This document shows positions 8,060 through 22,662 of a DNA stretch of 64,000 bases, piece by piece. The notes below the pieces were generated by a model. It was not told the DNA's origin, made no database searches, and saw nothing but the letters and a program-made list of their open reading frames with translations. How positions within the stretch are numbered: position 1 is the stretch's first letter; every line of letters begins with the position of its first letter. Source of the DNA: Solirubrobacter sp963798325 (GTDB lineage Bacteria > Actinomycetota > Thermoleophilia > Solirubrobacterales > Solirubrobacteraceae); assembly GCA_963798325.1 (NCBI GenBank), contig CAWCSS010000002.1, forward strand, positions 62,001 to 126,000, given 5' to 3'. The position numbers and the translations under genes were made by a program.

Positions 8060-11000
8060 TTGAGCTTGAGCTTGGCGGTCTTGGTGACCGGCGTGAGGTT
8101 GGTGCCCGACGCCCGGATGCGAAGGGTGATCGTCGCGCCGCGGCGGGCGGTCTTGAGACGCTTGGCGTTGAGCTTGATCGTGACCGCTCCGGTGGCGGTG
8201 CGGGTGGCCTTGCCGAGCGCCCTGCGGCCGAGCTTGGCGTCGACGGCGACGCGGGCGCCGGAAGCCGTGCGCACCGTGAAGCGGAGCTTCTTGGTCCTGC
8301 GCAGGGCCTTCAGCGACACGGACTTGGCGATCTTGACGCCGGTCAGCGCGCGAGACTTCGGCTTCGGGGTCGGAGTCGGGGTGGCGGTCGCGACCGGCGT
8401 GGGCGTAGCCGCGGGCGGCAGCGGGACGAAGACGGTGAACTCGCGCCGCTCCGGGGTCGGGTCGACGTTGCCCGCCGCGTCGACCGCGGTGACGACGAGG
8501 ACGTGACCGCCGTCGGCGAGGCCGGTCATCGCGAACGGTGACGCGCAGTCGGTCTCGAGGCCGTCGAGCGAGCAGACGAACGTCGCCGGCTCGCTGGCGG
8601 TGAAGCCGACGGCGAAGTCGCGGGTGGTCAGCGCCAGCGGCGGCGCGAGCGTGAGGATCGTCTCCGGCGGCGTGACGTCGACGGTGAAGTCGAAGCGCGC
8701 CGGCGTGCCGTCGCGGCGCGTGCCCGGGCCGACGGCGCGGGTGACGAACGAGTGCGCGCCTTCGGGCAGCCCGCTGAACCAGACCGGGCTCTCGCACTCC
8801 TCGAACGCGGCGCCGTCGAGCGAGCACTCGAAGGTCGCGTTGGCCGACGGCGAGTCGAACTCGAAGACCGGATCGTCGTAGTTGATCGTGGCGTCGGGGG
8901 TGGAGGTGAAGCTGGTGTCGTAGCCGGGCGCCGCGAGCTGGACCATGCGCGTGGTGGTCGCCTTGTTGCCCGCCGCGTCGGTGGCCTCGAGCATGAGCGC
9001 GTAGGCGCCGTCGTCGAGGTCGCTGTAGGTCTTGGTCGGGCCGGTGCACGGCGTGGTGTTGCCGTCGAAGGTGCACGTGAACGTGACCGGCGTGGCGTCG
9101 GCCGCCGAGAAGCCGAACGTGATCGAGTCGTCGACGACGCTCGCGCTGGAGATCGTCGGCACGGGGGGAAGCGAGTCGACGGTGAAGGACCGCGTGTCCG
9201 GGGTCGGGTCGGCGCCGTTGACGTTGACGGCGTAGACCGAGAACGTGTGCGCGCCCTGGCCGAGGGTGCGTGTCGCGGGCGAGGTGCACGGATCGACGAC
9301 CACCGAGTCCCACTTGCACGCGAACCGGTCCTGGCGGTCGCCGGTGAACGTGAACGAGAGGTTCGTGGACTTCGTGTAGGCGAACGGCTGCCCGCTCAAC
9401 GTGGTGTCCGGCAGCCCGAGGTTGACCGTCCACGTCCGGGTCACCGAGTTGCCGCGGATCCCGTTGACGTTGATCGCGGTCACGACCAGCGTGTGCTGGC
9501 CGTCGATCAGCGCCGGGAGCGTGTACGGCGACGGGCAGGGCGCGGCCGCCGCCGTGTCGAGCTTGCACTCGAAGGTCGAGCCCGCCTCGTCGGAGCCGAA
9601 GACGAACGTCGGCGTCGCGTCGGAGTCCGTGGAGTTCTGCGCCGGGCCGGAGACGATCGTCGTCACCGGCGGATCGAGCACCGCGCGTCCGTAGACGGCG
9701 AACTCGGAGACGTCGAGGAACGACGAGTTCGCGTACGGGTTGATCGGCGTCAGCCGCACCCAGCGCACGCCGCTCGTCCCGCCGGTCGGGGTGACGGCGT
9801 TCATCTTGTGCCAGGCGCTCGAATCCGCGAACGAGCCGCTCGCCGCGGACGTCCACGGGCCATCGGCGCTGACGGTCGAGGTCTCGACGGTGAAGCCCTT
9901 CATCGAGGCGTTGTTGGAGTCCGAGCAGCCGGCCGCGGGATCGATGCCGAACTGGGTGACCTGGACCGGCTGCGGCAACTCGACCACGAGCCGCTTGCGC
10001 GTGCTCACCGAGTAGTCCGTCGACCACGTGATGCTCTGGTTGTTGTCGATCGCCGCGCCCGGGCCGCAGCCGTAGCTCGTGTACTCCGCGCCCTCGTTGG
10101 AGCGCAGGAGCGCGCCGCCCTCGCGTGCGGCCCAGTCGCGCTTGATCTGCGCGTCGACCGTCTTGGTCTCGTCCGCGGCGATCGACATCGACGTGATCGC
10201 CCGCTCGTAGCCCGCGCGGCGGACGACGATCGTCGGGTAGGTGCCGGGCGGGACGCTCAGCGTGTAGACGCCGTTGACGTCCGTCGTGGCGGTCAGCGCG
10301 TCCGGGCCGGCGGCGTTGGGGCCGATGCTCACCGTCACGCCGGCGAGCGGCAGGTTCGGCGCCAGTCCGTCGCGCACCGTGCCCGTGATCGTCCCGCGCG
10401 GCCCGCCGGGCTCCGGCGGGAGCGAGAAGTCCTCCAGCGGCGCCGTGTCGTTGCCGTCGGCGGCGCTGGCGAAGAAGCCCATCCCGCGCGCGGCGAACAC
10501 CGACCAGATGCGCGCGCGGTAGGTCCCGCCCGAGGCGGCGTCGGCCTGCAGGATCGCGTTGCGCATGTCCAGGAACGACGGCTCCGGCGGCGACAGCGGC
10601 AGCGCCGCGGTGATCAGGCGCACGGCCACCGACGGACCGAGCTCGGTGCGCAGGTCCCACAACGTCTCGGCCCAGATCTCGCCGTCGTCGTGGACCTCGG
10701 GACCGCTGCCGATCTTGCCGAAGTCGCCGTAGGTGTACCCGCCGCGGTTGCCCGGCCCGCGGCCCTGGCAGTAGAGCGGTTCGCTCGTGAGGCCCACCGG
10801 GCAGTCGAGCCCCTGGTTGCGGATCGTGTTCAGGCCCGGGCGGTCGGTGTAGTCGCCCATCCGCACCTCGCCCGGCGCGGGCGTGTCGATCGACGGCCAC
10901 TGCGAGACGAGGAAGTCCTTGGCGTAGAAGTCGCTCCAGCCCTCGCCCATCGCCCCCGCCTGGGCGGAGTTCAGCGCGCCCGCGCCGTCGGCGTCGGTGA

Positions 11001-12165
11001 CGAGGCGGTTCGTGAGCCCGTGCGTGTACTCGTGGTAGACGATCGAGGCGTCGTCGCCGCCGTTCATCGCCCGGTAGGGGTTCGACCACAGGTACATCTG
11101 CATGATCGGCGACTGGCCGTCCGGCGGCGTGTACATGTTCGCGTTGTTGAGGTTCGGCGTGCTCTTGCCCGCGCCGTCGTCGGCCTGAAGCTCAACCTTG
11201 TCGGCGCCCTCGAAGCCATGGAAGGAGATCGGCGCCTGCGTCAGGTGGTCGTGGAAGAGGTTGGCCAGATAGAAGGCCTGGACGGCGTTCTGGAGGCGGT
11301 TGTCGAGCGCCGTGGACGCGGACCCGCTCCACGAGCACGGCCCGGTCGAGATGCAGCCGACCCCGGCGTAGTCGGACTTGAACGGGTACGACAACGGCTC
11401 GACCTCTTCGTTGCCGTCGACGCGGTCGTTGTCGTTGATGTCGGTGAACGCGTGCACGTACGGGCCTTCGAGCGTGGTGCTCGACGTCAGCCAGGGCGAG
11501 AGGTCCACCGCCCGCGCCTCGCCCCCGTTCGCCGCGCCGGGATGGTTGTCCCACACCATCCCCTCGGCCTCGGACTTGACGAGGTTCACCCGCTTGAGGA
11601 CCTTGCCGCTGTCGGCGACCATCGCGTCATAGACGGCATCGGAGGCGGCGCGGTAGGTGACGCGCCACGCCAGCCCGCCTTTGAACAGCGAGAGCTTGGC
11701 CGTGGTCCCGTCCTCGTAGCGGACCTTGCGCACGCCGGAGCGGCGTCTGAGGGACCGGTAGACGCCGACGTCCTTCTGCACGGCGCGGACGGCCTCGCCG
11801 GCGGTCAGATCCGGCGTCGTGTCGGTGGGGAGATCGTGCGCGGGTGAGCCGAGGACGTTGAGCACGCGCCCGTCGGCGGTGACGCTCACGCGCAGCTCGG
11901 CATCGGCGGCGCGCACGCCGTCGACCGCCTGGGGCCAGCGCACGTGGCGAATGCCGTCGAGCACGCTCACCGTCGGGTCCTGCAACGTCTCCAGATCGCC
12001 CTTGTCGAGCCCGAGCTCGGAGAGATGCGCGCGGACGTAGCGCAGGCCGATCGTCGCTGCCGCGCCGTCCGCGGGGCCCGTGAGCGTCCCGTCGAGCCGG
12101 GCGAGCACGCGCGGCGTCGGCGGGGTCGCGGCGCGCGCGGACGCGGGCAGCGCGATCGCTGCCAA
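8053..12165 (-). CDS. Secreted M36 (fungalysin-type) zinc metallopeptidase with Ig-like repeats
   Basis: 1370 residues. The N-terminal propeptide (FTP/PepSY-like) is followed by the M36 catalytic domain with HEYTH at residues 378-382 (two zinc His and the catalytic Glu) and downstream GEGWSDF providing the third ligand. Next come a carboxypeptidase-regulatory-like beta domain (GTITGTVRDGL), a discoidin-like domain, about five Ig-like repeats with the pattern FxCxLDG...CxSP...L..G.H, a Pro/Thr linker and a basic C-terminal beta domain. The coding stretch RRRGVIAGVLLAAIALPASARA is a clear signal peptide, but its N-terminal part lies upstream of the only usual start (TTG 12165), and no ATG/GTG/TTG precedes it before a TAG. 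The real start may be a rare ATA/ATT or has been altered. Confidence 0.9.
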   Translation of the reverse strand: MAAIALPASARAATPPTPRVLARLDGTLTGPADGAAATIGLRYVRAHLSELGLDKGDLETLQDPTVSVLDGIRHVRWPQAVDGVRAADAELRVSVTADGRVLNVLGSPAHDLPTDTTPDLTAGEAVRAVQKDVGVYRSLRRRSGVRKVRYEDGTTAKLSLFKGGLAWRVTYRAASDAVYDAMVADSGKVLKRVNLVKSEAEGMVWDNHPGAANGGEARAVDLSPWLTSSTTLEGPYVHAFTDINDNDRVDGNEEVEPLSYPFKSDYAGVGCISTGPCSWSGSASTALDNRLQNAVQAFYLANLFHDHLTQAPISFHGFEGADKVELQADDGAGKSTPNLNNANMYTPPDGQSPIMQMYLWSNPYRAMNGGDDASIVYHEYTHGLTNRLVTDADGAGALNSAQAGAMGEGWSDFYAKDFLVSQWPSIDTPAPGEVRMGDYTDRPGLNTIRNQGLDCPVGLTSEPLYCQGRGPGNRGGYTYGDFGKIGSGPEVHDDGEIWAETLWDLRTELGPSVAVRLITAALPLSPPEPSFLDMRNAILQADAASGGTYRARIWSVFAARGMGFFASAADGNDTAPLEDFSLPPEPGGPRGTITGTVRDGLAPNLPLAGVTVSIGPNAAGPDALTATTDVNGVYTLSVPPGTYPTIVVRRAGYERAITSMSIAADETKTVDAQIKRDWAAREGGALLRSNEGAEYTSYGCGPGAAIDNNQSITWSTDYSVSTRKRLVVELPQPVQVTQFGIDPAAGCSDSNNASMKGFTVETSTVSADGPWTSAASGSFADSSAWHKMNAVTPTGGTSGVRWVRLTPINPYANSSFLDVSEFAVYGRAVLDPPVTTIVSGPAQNSTDSDATPTFVFGSDEAGSTFECKLDTAAAAPCPSPYTLPALIDGQHTLVVTAINVNGIRGNSVTRTWTVNLGLPDTTLSGQPFAYTKSTNLSFTFTGDRQDRFACKWDSVVVDPCTSPATRTLGQGAHTFSVYAVNVNGADPTPDTRSFTVDSLPPVPTISSASVVDDSITFGFSAADATPVTFTCTFDGNTTPCTGPTKTYSDLDDGAYALMLEATDAAGNKATTTRMVQLAAPGYDTSFTSTPDATINYDDPVFEFDSPSANATFECSLDGAAFEECESPVWFSGLPEGAHSFVTRAVGPGTRRDGTPARFDFTVDVTPPETILTLAPPLALTTRDFAVGFTASEPATFVCSLDGLETDCASPFAMTGLADGGHVLVVTAVDAAGNVDPTPERREFTVFVPLPPAATPTPVATATPTPTPKPKSRALTGVKIAKSVSLKALRRTKKLRFTVRTASGARVAVDAKLGRRALGKATRTATGAVTIKLNAKRLKTARRGATITLRIRASGTNLTPVTKTAKLKLKT

Positions 12166-12262
12166 CAGGACACCCGCAATGACCCCTCGCCTGCGTATGC
12201 AGGGAATCTAGTCGGACGAACGTAAGAATTGACCAGGACATCCGGCCAGAGGGCCTGCCAGG

Positions 12263-12661
12263 ATGGGCGCCATGGAGCCCGAGGATGCCGAGGTGAAGGC
12301 CGCGGGGGGCGTCGTCCGCCGCCCGGACGGGACGATCGCCGTCGTCCATCGCCCCCGCTACGACGACTGGTCGCTGCCCAAGGGCAAGCTGGATCCGGGC
12401 GAGAGCTGGGAGGAGTGCGCTCTGCGCGAGGTCTGGGAAGAGACGGGCCTGCGCTGCACGCTCGGCCGCGAGCTCTCCCCCACCTTCTACAACGACCGCA
12501 AGGGCCGCTCGAAGGCCGTCCGCTACTGGCTGATGGAGCCGTCCGACGGTGAGTTCGCCCCGAACGAGGAGGTCGACGAGCTGGTCTGGCTGTCGCCGGG
12601 CGCCGCCGTCGCGATCCTCACCTACGACCGTGACGCCGAACTGGCAAAGGAAAGTCTCTGA
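12263..12661 (+). CDS. Nudix hydrolase
   Basis: 132 residues. The Nudix box is intact: G-x5-E-x7-REVWEET-G (GKLDPGESW then ECALREVWEETGL). The segment VVHRPRYDDWSLPKGKLD is typical of MutT/ADP-ribose or diadenosine-polyphosphate hydrolases of actinobacteria; the substrate is not decided by sequence alone. ATG 12263 or 12272. The stop overlaps the next gene's ATG by one base (TGATG), so the two are coupled. Confidence 0.9.
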   Translation: MGAMEPEDAEVKAAGGVVRRPDGTIAVVHRPRYDDWSLPKGKLDPGESWEECALREVWEETGLRCTLGRELSPTFYNDRKGRSKAVRYWLMEPSDGEFAPNEEVDELVWLSPGAAVAILTYDRDAELAKESL

Positions 12662-13809
12662 TGAACCGTGATCGCTTCCCGGGCCTGCGCGACGGCTGGG
12701 CTCGCCTCGACGGCGCCGCCGGCAGCCAGGTCGTCGACAGCGTGATCGAGGCCATGGCCGACTTCATGCGCTCCGGCGCGATGGCCAACCACGGCGGGCT
12801 GTTCAAGGCCGCCGAGCAGACCGACGAGCTGGTCGAGAGCACCCGCGCGGCCTGCGCGACGCTGCTCGGCGGCGACCCCGCCGGGATCTTCTTCGGCCCC
12901 TCCTTCACCGCGACCACGATGCGCTTCGCGGCGACCGTCGTGCGCGCGCTGGAGCCCGGCGACGAGATCATCTGCACCCGCCTGGACCACGACTCCAACG
13001 TGCGCCCGTGGGTGATCGCGGCCGAGCGCGCGGGCGTCACCGTGCGCTTCGCGGAGCCGCTGGAGGGCACGCTCGAACTGCCCGCGAGCGCGGTCGAGGC
13101 GGTCCTGAACGAGCGCACCAGGTGGGTCGCGGTGACCGCCGCGTCCAACGCGATCGGCACCGTCCCGGAGATCGAGGGGATCGTCGCCGCCGCCCATGCC
13201 GCCGGCGCCCGCGTCTACGTCGACGCCGTGCACGCCACGCCGCACCGCCGCTACGACCTCGCCGGCCTCGGCGCCGACGTGATCGCCTGCAGCGCCTACA
13301 AGTGGTTCGGGCCGCACATCTCGGTGCTCTGCGCCTCGCCGGCGCTGCTGGAGGAGTTCCACCCGGACAAGCTCAAGCCGTCACCCGAGGAGGCGCCTGA
13401 CCGCTGGGAGCTGGGGACGCTGCCGTTCGAGTCGCTCGCGGGCGTCCGCGCGGCCGCCGAGTACATGCTCGACCTCGACTTCGAGGCCGTGCGCGCCCAC
13501 GAAGAGGGCCTGATGGCGACCGTGCTCGACGGCCTGCGCTCGATGGACCACGTGACGCTCTACGGCGACGCCGCCGACCGCGCGCCGACGCTGATGTTCA
13601 CCGTCGCGGGCATGCACCCGGACGCCGTGGCCCGCGCCCTGGCGGCGAAGGAGATCGCGGTGTGGAACGGCAACTACTACGCCTGGGAGCTCGAGCAGGT
13701 GCTCGGGCTCGCGCCGCACGGCGGCATCCGGGCCGGGTTCCTGCACTACAACGACGCCTCCGACGCCGAGCGGCTGCTCGCGGCGGTGGCCGAGCTCAGC
13801 GAAAGCTAG
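12661..13809 (+). CDS. Cysteine desulfurase-like PLP enzyme
   Basis: 382 residues, class V aminotransferase fold. The PLP lysine is in SAYKWFGPH; the HDSN segment, DAVHATPHRRYDL (Asp and His of the PLP site) and the C-terminal GGIRAGFLHYN are those of the cysteine-desulfurase-like (TIGR01976-type) branch rather than of IscS/SufS. Members have poorly defined physiological substrates. Coupled to the Nudix gene. The stop overlaps the convergent SDR gene by 14 bp. Confidence 0.85.
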   Translation: MNRDRFPGLRDGWARLDGAAGSQVVDSVIEAMADFMRSGAMANHGGLFKAAEQTDELVESTRAACATLLGGDPAGIFFGPSFTATTMRFAATVVRALEPGDEIICTRLDHDSNVRPWVIAAERAGVTVRFAEPLEGTLELPASAVEAVLNERTRWVAVTAASNAIGTVPEIEGIVAAAHAAGARVYVDAVHATPHRRYDLAGLGADVIACSAYKWFGPHISVLCASPALLEEFHPDKLKPSPEEAPDRWELGTLPFESLAGVRAAAEYMLDLDFEAVRAHEEGLMATVLDGLRSMDHVTLYGDAADRAPTLMFTVAGMHPDAVARALAAKEIAVWNGNYYAWELEQVLGLAPHGGIRAGFLHYNDASDAERLLAAVAELSES

Positions 13810-14596
13810 CCCCGACCACGCGGTCCCACGCGCGGTCGGGCAGCAGCCGCCGCACGCCCATGAACACCCGCGCCGAGGCGGTCACCGGGACCCGCGTCGG
13901 CGCGCGCTTGGCGGTCAACGCACGCTCGATCGCGGCCGCCACGTCGTCCCCGTCGCCGCCCAGGCGCGACAGCGGACCGGTGTAGACCTCACGGGTGGAG
14001 CGGGCGACCGCGGCGTTGAGCTTCGCGTACGGCCCGCCGTCGTCAGGCACGCCGTCGGCCGCGGTGGTCCCGAACTCCGTGCGGATCAGCCCCGGCTCGA
14101 CGCAGATGACGTCGATCCCGAACGGCCGGACCTCCATCCGCAGCGCGTCGCTGATCGCCTCGATCGCGTACTTGGTCGCGTGGTAGGCGCCGCCGCCGGG
14201 GAAGGTCAGGCGACCGCCCATCGAGGAGATCATCACGACCTTGCCGGCGCCCTTCGCGCGCATCCCGGGCAGCACCAGCTGCGTGAGCCGCAGCGCGCCG
14301 AACACGTTGGTCTCGAACTGGCGCCGCACCGACGCCATCGGCAGCGTCTCGAGCGCGCCGGACTGGGAGTAGCCGGCGTTGTTGATCAGCACGTCGACGT
14401 CGAGCCCGGCGACCGCGGCCTCCATCGAGGCGTCGTCAGTGACGTCGAGGGCCAGCACGTGGCAGCCCGCGGCCTCCAGCTCGGTCAGCGTCTCGACCCG
14501 GCGCGCCGAGGCGTACACCGTGAAATCCCCGCCCGCGAGCCGCAGCGCGGTCGCCCGCCCGATGCCTGTCGAGCACCCCGTGATGAGCACGTTCAT
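13796..14596 (-). CDS. Short-chain dehydrogenase/reductase
   Basis: 266 residues, Rossmann fold. Cofactor motif TGCSTGIG near residue 7, NNAG, catalytic Ser in MISSMGG, YxxxK as YHATK, and a PG motif (CVEPGLIRTEF). The basic residue after beta-2 (SARR) favours NADP(H). ATG 14596 puts the glycine motif at the N-terminus as expected. Substrate unknown. Confidence 0.9.
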   Translation of the reverse strand: MNVLITGCSTGIGRATALRLAGGDFTVYASARRVETLTELEAAGCHVLALDVTDDASMEAAVAGLDVDVLINNAGYSQSGALETLPMASVRRQFETNVFGALRLTQLVLPGMRAKGAGKVVMISSMGGRLTFPGGGAYHATKYAIEAISDALRMEVRPFGIDVICVEPGLIRTEFGTTAADGVPDDGGPYAKLNAAVARSTREVYTGPLSRLGGDGDDVAAAIERALTAKRAPTRVPVTASARVFMGVRRLLPDRAWDRVVGASFR

Positions 14597-14665
14597 GGTC
14601 CGCGTGACCCTACCGGTGCGTTGATGCACTAGTTTCGAGTCCACATGACACGGAGGTTGCGAGAG

Positions 14666-15082
14666 ATGAACGTACGCGTTGGGGCGGCCGCGATCGCGCT
14701 GGCGGTCGCCGCGGTACCCGCGGCGGCGGCGATGGAGCCGGCGAAGCTGACCGTCAAGGCGGTGGGCAGGCCGCCGGCGAGCATCCAGCAGGGAGCGACG
14801 TTCGCGCTGGCGGTGCGGGTCGCCAACGCCAAGCACCACGCGGCCGCGCGCGGCCGCGTCACGGTGACGCTGCGGACCGCGGACGGCGCCAAGTACAAGC
14901 TGGCCGGCGCGGACCTGAGCGCCACCAAGGGCGGCGCGACGCGCACGCTGACGTTCTCGATCCCCGTCGCCCACACCGTCCCCGCCGGCGACTACCGCCT
15001 CGTGGCGTGCGTGCGCAAGAAGCAGCAGGCGGGGAAGGCCAGCTGCAGGACGGCGAGGAAGGTGAAGATCGTCGCCGGTTAG
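14666..15082 (+). CDS. Small secreted protein, unknown function
   Basis: 138 residues from ATG 14666, chosen because GGAGG sits 9 nt upstream; an in-frame ATG at 14645 lacks one. A signal peptide (VGAAAIALAVAAVPAAAA) precedes a basic, beta-rich domain with two cysteines near the end (VACVRKK, ASCRTARK), perhaps one disulfide. It resembles the basic C-terminal domain of the metallopeptidase at 8053 in style (TVKAVG... TARKVKIV), but I cannot assign a family. Confidence 0.65.
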   Translation: MNVRVGAAAIALAVAAVPAAAAMEPAKLTVKAVGRPPASIQQGATFALAVRVANAKHHAAARGRVTVTLRTADGAKYKLAGADLSATKGGATRTLTFSIPVAHTVPAGDYRLVACVRKKQQAGKASCRTARKVKIVAG

Positions 15083-16574
15083 GCGTTCGCGGCGAGGTTG
15101 GGCGGGTCGGCGCCGAGGTCGGGCGAGCCGAGACGGTCGCTCGCTCCCGCCGACTCCTCGAGGTGCGGGTCGACCGCGGGCAGCGAGCGCAGGTAGCGAT
15201 CGGCCACGCGGGCGCACTGGCGGCCTTCGTTGATCGCCCAGACGATCAGCGACTGCCCGCGGCGCGCGTCACCCGCGGCGAAGATGCCCTCGACGGAGGT
15301 CGCGTAGGCGCCCGCCTTGACGTTCGAGCGCGCGTCGCGATCGACGCCGAGCTGATCGAGCAGGTCCTGCTCCGGGCCGAGGAAGCCCATGGCCAGCAGC
15401 ACGAGCTCGACCGGGTGCGACTCCTCGGTGCCGGGGATGGCCGCGAACGGGGGCTTGCCCTCGTTCTGCACCCAGTGGACCTCCTGCACCGAGCCGTTGC
15501 CGGTCAGCGAGGTCGTGGAGATCGCGAAATCGCGCTCCCCGCCCTCCTTGAGCGCGTAGGACGTGCGCAGCTTCACGGGCCAGCGCGGCCACGGCGTGAG
15601 GTCGTCCGGGCGGCGCTCGGGCGGCTCGCCGAGGAGCTCGATCTGGGTGACCGAAGCCGCGCCCTCGCGGTGCGAATGGCCCACGCAGTCCGCGCCGGTG
15701 TCGCCGCCGCCGACTACCAGGACGTGCTTGCCGGCCGCGGTGATCGGCTGCTCCGGGGGATTGCCTTCGAGGCAGCGCGCGCGGTCGTAGAGGTACTCCA
15801 TCGCGAAGTGCACGCCGTCCAGCTCGCGGCCGGGAACGGGCAGGTCGCGCGGGACGCGCGAGCCGGTGGCGATCACGACCGCGTCGTGGCGCGCGCGCAG
15901 GTCGTCCGCGGACACGTCGACGCCGACGTCGACGCCGTACTCGAATTCGACGCCTTCCGCGCGCAGCTGATCCAGCCGCCGCTCGACGACCCACTTCTCG
16001 ATCTTGAAGTGCGGCACGCCGAAGCGGATCAGCCCGCCGCCGGACTCGTCGCGCTCGTAGACGGTGACCGCGTGGCCGGCCCGGCGCAGCTGCTGCGCGG
16101 CGGCCAGGCCCGCGGGCCCGGCGCCGACGACGGCCACGCTGCGGCCCGTCTCGACGGCCGGCGGCTGCGGCACGATCCAGCCCTCGTCCCACCCGCGATT
16201 GACGATCGAGACCTCGATCTGCTTGATCGCGACCGCATCGCCCTCGCGGATCTCCAGCACGCACGCGGCCTCGCACGGCGCGGGGCACAGGCGCCCGGTG
16301 AACTCCGGGAAGTTGTTGGTCGCGTGCAGCTGGACGATCGCCTCGCGCCAGCGGTCGCGGTAGACGAGATCGTTCCAGTCCGGGATCAGGTTGCCGAGCG
16401 GGCAGCCGTTGTGGCAGAACGGCACGCCGCACTCCATGCAGCGCGCGCCCTGCTCGCGCAGGCCCTCGACCGGCAGCGTCTCGACGAACTCGTTGAAGTC
16501 CGCCGTGCGCGCGTTCGGGTCCCGCTCCGGGGCCTCAACGCGCGAGATTTCCAGGAACCCTCCGACCTTGCCCA

Positions 16575-16575
<1 letters not shown>
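15079..16575 (-). CDS. gltD: Glutamate synthase small subunit (NADPH)
   Basis: 498 residues, full length. The N-terminal Fe-S region has CMECGVPFCHNGCPLGN and CPAPCEAAC cysteines; FAD-binding GAGPAGLAAAQQL and NAD(P)H-binding VVGGGDTGADC glycine motifs follow, with the C-terminal AAGDARRGQSLIVWAI. It transfers electrons from NADPH to the GltB active site. The ATG overlaps the gltB stop (TGATG), so the subunits are translated from one message. It ends convergently with the small secreted gene, overlapping 4 bp. Confidence 0.97.
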
Positions 16576-21104
<4,529 letters not shown>

Positions 21105-21225
21105 GGGCGAGGCGACGGGTCGGGTCAGGGGACGCAAAATCCCCTCCGAGGGCGTCGGAAGGGAGTGACAACGTAGCAGCGAGGGCAATGCGACGGCCCT
21201 CGATCCGTTGTCTCTGACGCAGCGA

Positions 21226-22593
21226 TCAGGCCACTTGTGCCGGGCTTGTGCACAACATTGTTGCGTCGGCCTCGGCTTTTACCTCGTCGTAGAGCGCAGC
21301 GACATCGCGCGCCAGCATCGGCCACGAGTAGCGCTCGCCGACGTCCGCGACCGCGTTCGCGCCGCGCCGGCGACGCTCGTCCGGGCGGTTGACGGCCTCG
21401 ATCAGCGCGCGGGCGAGCCCGGGCGCGTCGTCGGGCTCGACCAGCCAGCCGGTCTCGCCGTGGGTGACGATGTCCGCGGGACCGTGCGCGTCCACGGCGA
21501 TCGCCGGCAGCCCGCACGCCATCCCCTCGACCAGCACCTGCCCGAACTGCTCACGCACCGACGGCAGGACGATGACGTCGGTCGCGGCGAGGATGTCCGG
21601 GAGCTCCTCGTGGTCGTGCCAGCCGGCGAGGAAGACGTCGGTCGCGCCGAGGCGCTCGATCGTCTGCAGCGGATGCTCGCCCTCCCACTCGCCCGGGAAG
21701 CCGCCGACGAGCACGAGCGGTGCGCGCACGTTGAAGTGCGGGCGGGCCCGCATGTACGCGTCGACCAGCACCGGCAGGCGCTTGACCTCGGTGAAGCGGC
21801 CGATGTAGAGGATCACCGGCGTCTCGCCGCGGGCGTCGCCGAACGCAGAGACGTCCGCGTAGGCGACCGTCCGCCCGTCCGGGCCCCAGCCGCGCGGCTC
21901 GTCGACCAGCATCCGGCGCCACAGCGCCCGGTGGTCGATGTGGCGCGGGGTGAAGTTCTCCGGATCGAAGCCGTTCGGGACCAGCACGCAGCGCGCCGGC
22001 TCGATCGGGAGCACCCGCGTGGCCCGCTCGACCTGCTTGGTCGAGAGCACGATGATCCGCTCGCAGTCGGCCGACCAGTCCCGCAGCCGTTGCGCCCACG
22101 CCGGGCCGTGCGCCCAGCGGCCGGGGTCGCGATCGATCGCCTCGAGCATCAGCAGTTCGGTGCCGTGCAGGTGCCCGACGATCGGGACGTCCGGAGCGAC
22201 GCGCCGGGCCGCCTCGTAGAGCGGCGTCAGGTGGTGCAGGTGCAGGAGGTCGGCGCCGGCCGCGTCGACGGACTCCAGCGCGTGCGCCCACGCGGCGACC
22301 TGGGCCTCCGCCTCGACGTCGTCGAGGGAGGCGAAGATCCGGTCGGGCGCGCCGGGGCGATCCTCGTAGGAGGGATGCAGCGGCGGGTGCGCGGCCATCG
22401 GGTCGGGCGCGGCGAGCGCGTCCGTCATGTCCACCGGGTGGACGTCCAGGCCGTGGTAGAAGCGGTTGGCGTCGCCGGGCGGCGCGATGCTCCCGGACAG
22501 GATCGTCACGTCCCACCCGTTGTGGGGAAGGGTCGCGGCGAGGTTGCGCGCGACGTGGGCCGACCCGCCGCGGGGGTAGAAGAGCAGGCCCAT
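21226..22593 (-). CDS. GT4-family glycosyltransferase
   Basis: 455 residues, GT-B fold. The N-terminal glycine loop is FYPRGGSAHVARNLA, the acceptor-side His motif HLHGTEL; the nucleotide-sugar site has ILYIGRFTEVKR and the E-x7-E motif in EQFGQVLVEGMACGLP. No signal peptide; cytoplasmic or membrane-associated. Donor and acceptor are not predictable, but starch/sucrose-synthase-like or surface-glycan roles are usual. Divergent from the cation efflux gene. Confidence 0.88.
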   Translation of the reverse strand: MGLLFYPRGGSAHVARNLAATLPHNGWDVTILSGSIAPPGDANRFYHGLDVHPVDMTDALAAPDPMAAHPPLHPSYEDRPGAPDRIFASLDDVEAEAQVAAWAHALESVDAAGADLLHLHHLTPLYEAARRVAPDVPIVGHLHGTELLMLEAIDRDPGRWAHGPAWAQRLRDWSADCERIIVLSTKQVERATRVLPIEPARCVLVPNGFDPENFTPRHIDHRALWRRMLVDEPRGWGPDGRTVAYADVSAFGDARGETPVILYIGRFTEVKRLPVLVDAYMRARPHFNVRAPLVLVGGFPGEWEGEHPLQTIERLGATDVFLAGWHDHEELPDILAATDVIVLPSVREQFGQVLVEGMACGLPAIAVDAHGPADIVTHGETGWLVEPDDAPGLARALIEAVNRPDERRRRGANAVADVGERYSWPMLARDVAALYDEVKAEADATMLCTSPAQVA

Positions 22594-22662
22594 GATCGCT
22601 CGTGAACGTGATGTCGTCAGGGTGTGAACGTAGCTGACGGCCGTGGCACCATCATTGATGTC

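Noticed and set aside
21105..21225. Glutamine riboswitch or similar leader before gltB
   Set aside because: Only 121 bp, no conserved riboswitch core recognised; simple promoter region is enough.
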